The notes beneath the pieces are model-generated. The model was not told where the DNA came from. It saw only the letters and a list, made by a program, of their open reading frames with translations, and ran no database searches. The position numbers and the translations under genes were made by a program. 64,000 nucleotides of DNA from Diprion similis (taxonomy: Eukaryota > Arthropoda > Insecta > Hymenoptera > Diprionidae): assembly GCF_021155765.1 (NCBI RefSeq), contig NC_060114.1, positions 14,455,501 to 14,519,500 on the forward strand, written 5' to 3'. Below, piece by piece: positions 1-12,000 of the stretch; position 1 is the first letter of the stretch, and the number at the start of each line of letters is the position of its first letter.

Positions 1-246
1 AAATGCGATAATTCAAATGTTCGATACAGCTGTTAAACTGGATCAAGTTATTATAGAATGAAATATAAATTACTATCGTAATTTCTGCGCTCCCAAAAGT
101 CAGCTCAAGTGATTTTATAAAAATGACGGATAATGCAAGGGATTTTCTTCATTAAAAATGCTGTACATCATTACCAAAATATATTTCTTCAAGATAAGAG
201 AAAAAAGAATACAGAAGAAAAGTATTTGTTATCACCTTTACGTTGT
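1..246. other. 3' flank of Ku70
   Basis: This AT-rich stretch lies downstream of the Ku70 stop codon on the minus strand and probably contains its 3' untranslated region. I see no open frame of note and no clear AATAAA on the minus strand. The window edge cuts it. Confidence 0.5.
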
Positions 247-3200
247 CTAGAATAAACTGTACACCTTATCCACTAAGTCATTCTTTTTACCAACTGAACT
301 TTGACCAACGCTCTTCAAGTAGTTTTTCAATTGCATTACTGTACAATTTTCCACCTACAAATATATCATAATACTTATTAGGAACAATCAATTTACAGAA
401 CAGTTTTCCGAAGCGAAGAAAAATGTATGCGTGTAGAATGTTCAGAGCAACAGCTTGCGTAAAGAAAATTTGCTTACTCTTCTAGTTCGTACAAGATCTT
501 CGATATTTAACGTCTCATCGACCTTGCGAATCTTGTTAGATACGTTTGATGAGGATTCCGCAGACCTCTTAATATTTTGAGTATCGTCATGAATACGCAC
601 AGCTTGTTCAAAAAGATCTCTAAATTTACCCAACCGAGCACTAGCAGCTTCTATGTCGGGTACTAGAACGGAAAACGAGATGTAAAAATTTCCAAATTCT
701 GCAGGTAGTTAAATTCAATGAAAAGTCGTAGGCGCGTGATAACTATAATTTACTCACTCGTGGTATCAAACGGAACCTCGCAGGATTCTTTATCCATAGC
801 CAATGATTCAATGTGAGCCAATTCTGAGTGCAGCTTAGGATTTTTAAACATCATAGGATCGTATTTTATGCATGTTTTTTTGATAAATTTAAAACAAACA
901 TCCACAGTTTCATTGTTTATGGGACATTTATTGTCTGTTTCATTATAGTAATACTGGGACAGGATAGAAGAAAAATCTCGTATATTCTCTGAAAGGTAAG
1001 ATTTCAATTCCAATTTTTAAATTAATTCAGTCGAAATGTCATCAAATAAGCCACAAAAATTTATACTAAATTCAAACCTGTAAATGGTAATTTGTACGCA
1101 TAAAATCCGGCGAATGTGATGTTCGGGATCAACGCATACAAAAACGAAGGCGATCGGCTACGTAATGTTACCAGACAAATAGCCATTACATTTTTGGCGT
1201 CGCACTGCTTCAATAATGCAGCAAACAAAGATTTGCTGCCTGAAATTTGGTGAATTAGTAATGAATTTGTTAAATGGTGTCAGTGGCTAGTCAAGTAAGG
1301 TGTTATTGCTTACCTTGGAGCTGCGATTCGTTGTAGGTGATAAATTTTGGTGCTTCTAAATGGAGTAACAAATCCAATTTACTAATCGGTTTAAAACCAA
1401 GCAAAGTGATCCCTGTTTCACGTGAATTACTCAATTTCGTCGATTCTTTCATTGTAAATTTGATAACTCGTCCGCCAAACTCTTGGCAATTGTAGACATT
1501 TTCAGAAAGAACTACTTTCTCTCCGATAGACTCTTCATTTTCGTCTGCATCTTCCTCGTCCTAAGCAAATCGAGGTTTGAAGAAAAAGATTTGATACACC
1601 AATTAGCGAAAAGAAATGACAGATCTTAGTTCAGAATTTAATAAGAAAAACATTCACTTCGCTCCAGATATCTTTCAAATCGCTTTCAAATAATGCGGAA
1701 ATAATAGAACATTATTATCTCGAAACTATAGTTCTGCTAAATTGGTTCATTTTATGCTTCAGGGTATTTAAGTGAAATATAAAATATTGCATACCTCTGA
1801 GTAACCTGCCTCAGCTTTTCTGTAATAAGAATATGCATCCAATGGCTCATTATTAGCTTTATTCAGTTTTATTTGCTTGGGAAATTTCGTTTTCCTGTAA
1901 TAAAATTCTTCAATAATTAATTGATAATTAATTTCCCGTATGCTTTGGTTAAATGAAGGTACATCTTCTGCTCACCGTAAGTAAACAATATATTGGTTTG
2001 TGATACAAAAGCATGTACAGATGCTAAATTTTGACTCTCAATCAATCGTATCGCAACTCCGAGTCATTAAAACCATGAAAAATGCTATTTCCAAAAACAA
2101 GGAATAAACTGCAACATACGCCGTGATAGTGCTGACAGAAACTCCTAATTTGATGCCATTTCCAAGAGACCACTGAAGTTTAGAAGTAATTCTGGATGCG
2201 TGTTTAACTTCCTCCTCCAAATCAGTCAATAATGTTCTTTCGTAGTCTTCAGCTTTGTCAAATTTCCCAGAGTGTACTTCTAATTCGTCAAAAAAATGCG
2301 ACGGATTCCATTCCTTTCCCAATCCAACGACCGATAGGCGTATATTCAGATGAGAACAATCGTTTGCTTTTAACCTGATACGGTGCTTTTCCTTCGGATC
2401 ATCTGCGTGCGGATTATCCGAACGTGTAAGCAGTACAATATGCCGGAATGGCATTTGAATTTTGACTGCATTAAAACATCGAGTAGCATACCACAATGCG
2501 TCGTGTAGCGGGTATTCTGATGAAGAGCCTATATCGTCGTGAAACTTATCCACATCTAATACTGAAACAATAATTTTACATAATTTCTCCAACTTTGCCA
2601 AATTTTTAGATGGATTCCAAACAGCGACAGAGTTATTTTTACTAAACGAATTGTGATTATTAGAATCTTATTCAAGTTATCATGGGTTCAACAGATTAGT
2701 TTTACTGATCAAAATTCTGATAAACGGTGAAACAAATTGTAATAAAAAATAATAATAGTGTAAAGGAAATAAATTGCTTACAAGCTTTATCTATCTCTGT
2801 CATTTGATCTATAGAAACTTCCTCGAAAGTTAGCCAGGTGAAAACATGTTTGATTTCTGGATCCTGGTCCCATTTATTTGTACCCATCAATATAATACCC
2901 ATCCAATCGGTTTTGTTCCACGACAATTTTTCTGCTAATATATTTTTGTATGCCTGCAAGAATAAATAAATGTAAATGGATAGATTCGATGATTCCGAGC
3001 TTGGAAATACGACAAGATACATTTTCCACTGGCTCAGACAATTTCTAAAAAAAAAAAATTATGAACTGGTTTAATAATTATTTTAAATATAAACTTACTT
3101 ACCTCAAGACACTGCGAAAAATACGATTTTTCCGCTTCCGGATCAACTTCGAACATCTCCTTCGTAGCATCGATGATAAATATAACCCCATCTCGAAAGG

Positions 3201-3273
3201 AATAAATTATTTTCGATTCATCAGATTCCGGTTCATTGTCAATGTGCAATTGGAGACTGTCTTCTTCCGTCAT
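247..3273 (-). CDS. Ku70: Ku70 (XRCC6), DNA end-binding subunit of the Ku heterodimer
   Basis: Ku70 pairs with Ku80, forms a ring on broken DNA ends, and starts non-homologous end joining; it also acts at telomeres. Nine coding exons on the minus strand join in phase: 3103-3273, 2782-2953, 2120-2561, 1795-1894, 1314-1560, 1078-1239, 758-988, 478-662, 247-354. Together they give 605 residues, close to the family norm of about 609. The N-terminal vWA-like part includes RDGVIFIIDATKEMF, LSWNKTDWMGIILMGTNK and FRHIVLLTRSDNPHADDP. The central barrel includes the segment around GFKPISKLDLL and the conserved YKLPFTENI. The last exon (residues from about 571) encodes a SAP-like DNA-binding helix pair beginning VENCTVMQLKNYLKSVG. 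The start at 3273 is the first ATG before the conserved vWA strand. The donor at 2120/2119 (gtatgt) is my choice among several; it gives a family-like alignment into the IKL...NEP segment. No truncation is seen. Confidence 0.95.
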
Positions 3274-6200
3274 TTTATTTCACGCCAATAGTGAAAAATT
3301 GTGAAGATATAGGAAAAGAAGACAACTTCGTTTACCGCTTTCGCAGTTTGGCAGTTGACGCAAACAAGTCGCAACAGGTTCAACCTCGGGTTTGAGCCGT
3401 AGTATGAGTTTGAGCCGTTTGCGCAGCGATACCAACTATTTAGACTATTCAACGGTTGATACAGTCAGTTCCGGTTTCATTTTGTCCAGTAACAAAGGTC
3501 TGGGGTGCGTTCTGAAATTAACCCAGTGTCGACATTTTTTTTTATCCCTGCACAGTCGAATTTGTAAGTAGCTGTGCCTCTGCGCTAGGGAGTTTTAGCG
3601 CTACCAGCAAATTTCGGAACGCAATCGCAGTATCAGAAATAAAACGGCCACGATATAATAAACGTTAAGAAGAGCAACGTTGTGGGGGAAAATGTTCATT
3701 CGGTCAGGGAACCGCAGGGTATCAAGTTTACGTGTAAAGTACAGTGAAATTCGAAAAAAGTATACCCGAATCACTGAAATATAATAGAACTTGAATCGTT
3801 GATTTCATACTTTCATTCGAAAGTATATTTATAACATCGAACCGCAAATGACGGTAAAAAATTATTAAACACATTTTTGAAATATGCATACATTACACAA
3901 GATTGTTGAACAAAAATTTGGAGTAATTGTAAAGTGGAGTTTCAGTTTTACCAATCCTATGAATAAACAGATTTGAAACATGTGTGAAAATTTCAATTTA
4001 TTCACTGACAAAATATAAAAAAATTAGGAATATTTTCCATTTTTCAAGTGCTCTAATATCATTATTATGGATAGAAAGAAGAAAAAAGAAAGAACAAAGC
4101 AAAAGTAGGTTTTGTGACGTGGTGGCCGGCGATCCTCTTCTTTGCAATGTCTCTTCGGGTGCAGCGCTGGGCTCCTTCGCACCCCACGCTAGTGCGAAGA
4201 TGCCAAAACGCATCTCACCCATTCAAGCAATTGCAGATTTTTTTTTTCGATAGATGAAGGATTATCTCGTCAAATATCAATTCTAAACTGTATTTTATTT
4301 ATCACTAACAGGAAAAGAGGATTGTATTTTAATTATGGGATATAGAAATTTTGTTTTATCTGAACTCTGGAGATTGTAATATCTGTAATTGCTTGATGCT
4401 GTGAAATAATCAATCATACATATACGGTCTAAATCAATTGCACACTGCATTTCCCTGTCTACCCCGAAAATTCTAGCTATTCCTGCCTGTTCACCTATAT
4501 TTAGCCTATATTTTCCCATTCTCACCAACACAATTATTCATCCACATTCACACCGTGGTTCGATGACTTACTGTTTTGTTGTACCTGTAGTGATAGAAAC
4601 GGTTAGTTACACATCCTACATTGATTCCCGAATCTTTAAGGTTTTGACTTCAAGAAAAATTTCAAAGAATGATTTTACTTATATAATGTATAAAGCAATA
4701 CAGTTTTTGGAGATCAAATAATCGAATCATATAGTGAACTACAGAATAAAATTTGTGATGAACAAACTGTGTTGATAAAAAATAATGATATGCAGACTTG
4801 TACGGATTTCAGTGTAAGAGCAAGATCTTAGCATTTACTATTTAGAAGAAAGTATTACTGTGCATCAATGTCTAGCGACTAACTAAGCTGAATCTAACAG
4901 CCGAAGTTTGCACTCAAAGTTAGTTAACTTCTTTTAAGTGAGAAAATTCAGTAAAATTCTATGACTAACTATGAAAATATTAGGTTGCTGGAAAATTTTA
5001 ATCATTAGATATTTTAATCAATGTTGGCAGCTCTGACTATGAACTCTCATAGCCAGCTTCAGCTCTAAAAATAATGATACGACCCTAAGCTAAAATATGC
5101 AGACATGAATAATGTTGCCACCACGCCACTCAAGCTACAGTAAGAGAGGAAAAGACAGATAAAAGTGTCACGCCCACTCTGCCAGTGTTGAAATATTACA
5201 TGAACTGGCAAAGTGTCGAGAAATGAACGGCATGCAAGGCTTACCCATCGCCCAGCACCTTAGGATGTCATTTCACTCAACCAGGTCATCGTCAAGACTT
5301 AGAACTGCAGCTTATCCTAGCCGCTGCACGTCTCACTCTGCAGTTGCCAACTGACCAGCGATGCCTGTGCCTTGTTGGAGTTCTCTTTCACTATTCCAGA
5401 GTTTACACTCTGAATCAAAAGGAAAAGTTGAGAATTATATTTATCGCGCAAATTAACAAATCACTCACTGACCAATTAATCAGATGAATTGAAAAAAGGT
5501 TTCACACGGAGCATGAATAGTTCCATATTAAAGTAACGTTATCGAAACAAAATTTCTGGCGAATGCCATGCAGTGCTGTATACATCAGCGAAAAAACTGT
5601 AATACTGCAAAGTATCGATGATAATAGTGCGATTGACGGATACAGGCAGCATAGTTACGACAATAATTAACATAGTTTTCTTTTAGTATGACTGAAATGA
5701 ATACCTGATCGTATGAAGTCCTTTCGACCGCACGAAAAACACCGCAATTACCGCAATTTAACAGATTTTATACGTCGAATGATTAAGAAAAAAGCACATT
5801 CACTGATCACTGCCAGTCCGACTGATTAAAAGAATTTTCGAAGAATCACTGAATCGAAAGTTACGCATTTACAACGGGACAAACTCGAACGCGTGCAAAC
5901 CTGTTAACAGTTGTCGGGAAATAATGCAAGATGGCCGCCGATATCCCGCCAAAAGCTTCACCCTGTGTTGTCCTCTGTTTCAAATTCTCAGAAGTCGTCG
6001 TTCGCTTTTTTAATGTTCGACCAACGCATGAAAACCGTATTTGAATACAAAACTGTTTCTTTTGGTACGATAATTAATGACAATAATCAATCACTTTGAT
6101 CATAAAATCCAGAATCCATGTGTTCATATTTGTAGAATCCAGGTCTGATACTTCAGAGGTTAAGAAAACTCTTCGTGAAGAGAACTGATTCTGTGTAAAA

Positions 6201-6595
6201 TTTTATACCACCGTTTATTCAGCAGTTCTGTAGCAAACTTCTCAGTTTTATTTTTACACGGTTATAGCATATGAGATGTACTCGTGAAATACCGATATTT
6301 ATTCACCGATAACGAAAAGTTTTTTTTATAACAACTACAAGGCAAGATAACAGAAATTGACAAAACACGGACAAACTGCATTTCGATTACCGATCTCTGA
6401 CGTGACTACCTTCACTGCGTTGACTGTCACTACATTACTCTGATCGTTGCTATGGTAACGCAGTACGACGAACAGTGCTGCCATCTGTCTCTTAGTCAAT
6501 CCGTTGAACTCTGTTCACTTTCCGAATTGTGTAACGAGCTAAACGAGTACTTTTGACGTACGAGAGGTTTACTTCAACGAAAGATTCTTGTCAAA
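3274..6595. other. Spacer between divergent Ku70 and NDUFV3-like genes
   Basis: About 3.3 kb separates the two divergently oriented start codons, so both promoters should lie here, near 3.3-3.7 kb and 6.4-6.6 kb. A GC-richer patch at about 4118-4240 has open frames on both strands and a small inverted repeat (CTTCGCAC/GTGCGAAG), but no recognisable protein. A second mixed-composition stretch, 5100-5400, contains GTTGCCA-type words that could be old transposon sequence. I see no supported gene. Confidence 0.5.
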
Positions 6596-7603
6596 ATGAT
6601 GCGGATTTTCGGAAAATCTACAATTCAGGTAGACACACACCGAAATCGTACACCTTTTAATTAATTTGTAAATAGAATTATTATGTCAATTGTGACTGCG
6701 TATGTATTTCTAACCTCAAATATTATTTCCAAAAATATAACTGCAATATTTGGTCAGAGAATTTTGTAAAGATCGCATATCTATTGAGTTTTAACAATTT
6801 TTCAAAAATATTGATGACGCTTTGAAATTTATGCAAGTATGTGAAGTCTGCGACGCTTGATTTCAAACTAGAAATGAACTTTCTTGGTTGATGATCAGAA
6901 ATTTAACACTAGCGCGATTTTTTACAACTATCATAGCATTTGTCTTGGTTCAATTTTGTTGGTAAAGCTCAGCCTCAAAATCAAAGTCTCAAAGCTGTAT
7001 GCATATCTCATTCAATTGCTTTTTTCCTCCTACAGAAAGTTCAGCGAACAATTCTGGTTCGTTCATACAGTCCGCAGGCTGGGTCTCCGAGCGGTAGCAA
7101 CTCATCGAAATCTGCGGGCAATGTACCTGGTCTTAGCAAGAACTGTGTAGATATTCCAAATAATCGTAAGTTCACTATGTTCGATATTATTTATATTATC
7201 ATTTTCATATTCAGTAAAAAAATAATTAGTCGTCATAATAGTGATGATAATAGTTAAAAGATCAAGGATTTATTTAGATCTTGATTCAACATCTAACTGA
7301 TAGCTCAAGAGAAGATGAAAAATCTATGTTTTGGCTGAATAATTACAAACAAGTGTTTCTATAAATCAAACCGTCACAGGTTGTTACAAACAATTAAAAG
7401 TAATATATCTGTAGTAACAAGTTCAAGATTAATTTTTTTGTCAACATTTTTTTGCTGCAGCGGTTGGACCAAAAGCTTCGAAAAGTGGTGAATACAAGAA
7501 TCCTGAGTACTTCTGTTACAATGTCACCAGTTTTGCAGAGGCAGAAGTTGAAATGGCCAAATTTCGACTACCAGCTCCATCGAATAAGAAGAAGTCTAAG
7601 TAA
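6596..7603 (+). CDS. NDUFV3: NDUFV3-like subunit of mitochondrial complex I
   Basis: This is a small accessory subunit of the NADH-binding module of respiratory complex I, in the mitochondrial matrix arm. Three coding exons, 6596-6628, 7036-7165 and 7461-7603, join in phase and give 101 residues. The N-terminus (MMRIFGKSTIQKVQRTILVR) is basic, lacks acidic residues and looks like a mitochondrial presequence. A Ser/Gly-rich linker follows. The C-terminal part, GEYKNPEYFCYNVTSFAEAE then MAKFRLPAPS and a Lys-rich end, matches the conserved tail of the short NDUFV3 form (YKN...hYSFhDhE...FRhPQPS). The start is the first of two adjacent ATG codons. All introns are GT-AG. The vertebrate gene has a long optional exon that I do not see here, so only the short form is predicted. 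The call rests on the short C-terminal motif, so it is good but not certain. Confidence 0.85.
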
Positions 7604-7766
7604 TGGGATTTGATGTTTAGCTCTTATCATAGGATATCAGTTTTACGCATGGTAACAGAACCAGCTATGATGTTTTGTAAAACATGATTTATAAGATAGC
7701 AAAGTTAGTGAATACTTTCTAATTTAACTGTACAAAAGTTGGCTCGATATTAACTATTCACCGATT

Positions 7767-7772
7767 AATAAA
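7767..7772 (+). terminator. Candidate polyadenylation signal of the NDUFV3-like gene
   Basis: An AATAAA hexamer lies about 165 bases after the stop codon, followed by AT-rich sequence and a T-run. A second AATAAA-containing stretch near 8106 could serve a longer transcript. Confidence 0.5.
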
Positions 7773-9041
7773 TTTAAATTGTAAATATGAAACTATCCAT
7801 TGTTTTTTTTTTCTGATCTTATGAACTATCGCACAAATATTTTAGTTTAACAGTAAAATATTCTGCAATACTATTTACATCACAGTTGAGTGGCAGAATT
7901 TTGTGTATTATTCAAAACTAAAATTCTTCGATCAGTCATTCGTTTTGTCGAACGTTACACGAGGATTATAAATACAATAGATGCAGTTTTGGATCAATTT
8001 AGAAAAGTTGGTTGTATATTTCTCCAGCACATAGCTATAATTCCTTGTTTCCACCTTAGTCCACAATCACTACAATTCCCACTAAACTACCATGACTTAT
8101 ACAATTAATAAATATTTTGTACATTTTTATCCCTCTCTTCCTTGATGTCAAACAGAGATAATGCAAGTTGCTGTTGAGGTAAGATGCGTAATATCACCAT
8201 ATATTACTGTCTTTAAGCTGTTCGCAGTATGATTTGTTTCTTTTCTTATTTCAATCACTTCTACGTTACTTTGTTTCGTCTTCACTAACGGTTTGTTCGA
8301 TAACAAAGAGGTGTAAGTAGTGTTTAGTAATTAACAATCGATTCATTCCGCGATCGGCACGAGTGAATAACATTTCCTAACAATAGAATAAAAGATACCG
8401 ATATAGTGTGTGCGTGCGTGCGTGTGTGTGTGTATCAGTATCGAGTATTTCGATTTTCCCTCTCTTTCTTGTATCACGAAGTACCTTGCCCACTCTATTT
8501 GTTATTACCTCTATGGATAAACAACATGAAGTTAGTATTAATACTTCGTGATAAACAATTTTGAATCAACAGCGTTTTCCCGCCATATTGGATACCAATA
8601 ACGAAAGGCAGGCTATGATTGGACGGCGTGAAGTTTGCTCAATCAATCTATTTATAGAATCTCATTCCAATGCCTGCTCGTGGCTCTTACTCCTACCATC
8701 TGACGGATACAAGGAAATAGAAATTTGTGTCAGTAACATGCGAGTGTCCGCGCAGCGTTCAAGGTACGTATCACGTAGAATATCTGCGCCGGCAATACCA
8801 GCAGCGATACACATCCGAAAAACTCAGCGCTCACCGTGAAGATTGCAGCGAAGATTCTTTTCGACGTAACGGAAGCATCTCTTCACCGCTGATTGATACA
8901 ATCCTTGGACATTTTCGGTCACCGTCGTTGCCGCCTACCGTGTATGCATGCACTGATACTTACGAAGGGTGAAAGACAAGAAATAACGAGAAATTAACCT
9001 CCGAGATCCACGCCGCACGACTAATCGTGTCGGTCACAACG
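7773..9041. other. Spacer and probable FPPS promoter/5' UTR
   Basis: The left half is AT-rich and holds a GT/GC dinucleotide tract at about 8405-8433. From about 8560 to 9041 the composition is more CpG-rich, with an ATTGG (inverted CCAAT) word near 8617. Open frames here run on one strand or another without recognisable products. This is where I would place the FPPS promoter and 5' untranslated exon, directly before the ATG at 9042. Confidence 0.4.
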
Positions 9042-12000
9042 ATGTCTTCATCCGTGCAACGGTGTTCCGCATTTTTCAACAGTACACTGAGAAAAAGTCT
9101 ACAGCATTCCATATGCAACGACGCTTCCCTCAGCATCAGTAGCCGTAGAAATGACGGGACTAGACGTCTCATTCAACAATCGAGGTGAGCAATATCGGAT
9201 GCTGTTTAATTCTCATACTTCTCGCACAACAGGGTATATTAAATTCTTTCTGTCTCCTAATCAACTCGAAATATATCTCACCAATTAACACTAACCACTG
9301 TCATACGCATTCCTATCTACATCGTCAGTACGTGTTGTTTTTTTTTTCTTCTTTTGTTTTCTTTCTTTTTTTTTTTACGGTGTGTCGTTTTCACGTCCGT
9401 CACGTACACATTACCTAGTTAATTGCCGATAATTAAGGAACCTGCAAAAATTACCGCTCAGCAAGAATAGCGTGAAATTTTTCTCTTCATATTATCACGT
9501 TTTTTCCTTTCATCACCTTTCGTCGTGTTATTTTCGTGCGGTAACTCATAATAATACGAATGTTCGCGCACATACAATCGATAATTGTTATTATAAAGGC
9601 AAAAAACAACCTACGTTCTACCAGTTGGAAACAAAACATTAGCATGTATAATTTTTTGCACTGACGTCACAACGCTGCCTGGGGATTAGCTTAAATAGTG
9701 AGCTTAATTCCACTCTAATACGCAGATTGTTGACTCTTTTTGCACGCTATGCTATGGATTTGAGGAAAGGTTCTTGAACATCACGTGTGGCACGTGTACA
9801 AACACCGATGCCAAGAAATCTGCTGTGTAGCGGAAATTATATTATTCCCTTGTACGTAAACACCGCGGATACTTTGTGTGACCTGTTGATATATTCAGTA
9901 TTTACCGACGTATATTTGGCTTTTTTTTTTTTTTTTTTTTTTTTTTCTTCCACTCAGCTACACAACAGTCTCATTTGAATTTCATTACACTTTAGTTCAA
10001 TTTATATTAAATAATATCGCAGTGAGATTGAATTTACTGTAGATTTAGTCACATATATCCGTTTTCTTTGTGTATGTATTTGGTAAAGGTGAAAAATAAC
10101 GGTTTATACCAAGAAAATTTTTGTAATTTCTATAGAAATTCTATAGAAAAACTAACTTATATTATTCTTTGTAATCGCTGTATTTATAAATTAAATATTT
10201 ATTCATATGAATTAAAACAATACAATTTCAGTTACAAATTGAAACATATTTGGCAATTTTAACTATAGAAAATTATTGATAATTACAGAGAAAGACTCCC
10301 CCCCCCCCCCCCCCACTTCTACGTACATCTATTTATCCAGCTCTATCTCTCAATCCATCTATTATTTTCAAGAGAAAAGATGCAGTAGAACGTCGATTAT
10401 CCAAACGCCGGTCAACCGAATGACCGAACACTTATTTCCCCCAATTAGTTCAGATAATAGATGTTTTACTGTATTTAGGAATGTAATATAAGAATGATAA
10501 TTCCATTTCTTAGACATGACATTTGGAAGATCATCCGGCAATATCTATTTCTTAATTCCTAAGGCATATCTTTCCATTTTTATCAGCTGTTGTACATGAA
10601 GCCACGAAACCAGATCAACTCTATCATAATCTTCTTGATCTTTGTACACGTACAATTGATTGGAACTAATTTATTATTGATAACTTTATTACGATAGTAA
10701 ACTTACTTGTGCAAAATCAGACCATTAGTTCTGCTTTTTATCATTTATTTATTTTCGTATATATGTTTCAGATGATTGGTACAGATATTAAGGTTTGAAA
10801 GAGATAAGAATTGACGTTGAAATGCTTCTGTACGATTAAAGGGAAGCTGTGTTTCAAAAATCCTGAATACGCGTAATTGTACCCAGAAATTAAGAGTAAT
10901 TATTGCTACAACTCCATGCAATCGGATACTTAGGCATTATTTTAGCCACCGAATTTATAGAGAAGCGGAAACTGAAAATGTTGAATGTACCTGATAAGAG
11001 ACAAAACTGTCAGATAAGATTTGATGTCGCGCTCTTCTTTTACGATTCAATGAGAGCAGTAAAATCATTCCGAACTAATCTATCGGATTATTTGTGTTTC
11101 GTCACCAAAAGTCGCACGCAGGCTGTGTCAATACCCTTTCGTTATTGAATGTTTAAAAATAATATTTAATCAAAAGCTAATAAAAGAACAGAGAAGAAAG
11201 AATGTAAATTCTAATTTATCACTATACATAAGCTGTACGCTTGTGTTCGTTTACATACAGCTTTGAATGAAATATTTTGTGTTATCAGTATGATGTAAGA
11301 AAACTGGTGATTGTCCGTATCAGCTGAATTGTTCTGCTGCTATTTGAGGATATATGATTTGATGAACAATTGTTTTTACGCATCGGGTTGCTACCTGTTT
11401 GTAGAAAATCATAATCATTGCACATCCGGTCATTTTTACCTTTTTTACTTTTACCATTTCTTTCTCTTGTTCAGCATTATTAAGACTTGTTCACCTGATA
11501 ACTTCAGATTCGCAATCTTTTATGCAAATCATGTAACATGTATGAATACCTATAACGAGAATCAATCGTTGAAATATGCATAAATTGGCATACATTATGG
11601 ATTATAATAATTCAAATGAACATACTGGACAGGTTAAAAGTCTTTCAACCTGGTGGTATTTGCGCGAGCTGGTGTTTATAGTTTTTACGATACGGTCGTA
11701 CTTTGGATATACATAGAAAAAAAGATATGACGTATTTTTTTGCATTTGACCTTTCAATTTTCAAATTTGTAAAGTTATATGACCGGACACTATTCATGAA
11801 AACTTCAAATTTGATCAAATCTGGTAAAAAATCTCTATGCAGGGGTTTTCGGGCTCGCTGTCTACAAATCTGAAATCTAGTTTCACGAAATTCAAGATTG
11901 CGGATCCAATATGGTGGAAGAGAATTTCAAATTTGGTCGAATATGGTAAAAAAAAACTCTATGCAGCGGTTTTCAGAGTCGCTAATTAGATTCGCCGTAC

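Noticed and set aside
1655-1690. Possible Ku70 microexon (minus, encoding DLKDIW)
   Set aside because: Its length would break the frame between exons 1795-1894 and 1314-1560, which already join in phase 0.
1980-2025. Alternative Ku70 exon ending at a gtgagc donor (minus)
   Set aside because: It has no convincing acceptor, and using the gtatgt donor at 2119 gives a better family alignment.
8561-8972. Overlapping plus-strand frames before FPPS
   Set aside because: No conserved protein, and their position fits the FPPS promoter or 5' untranslated region.
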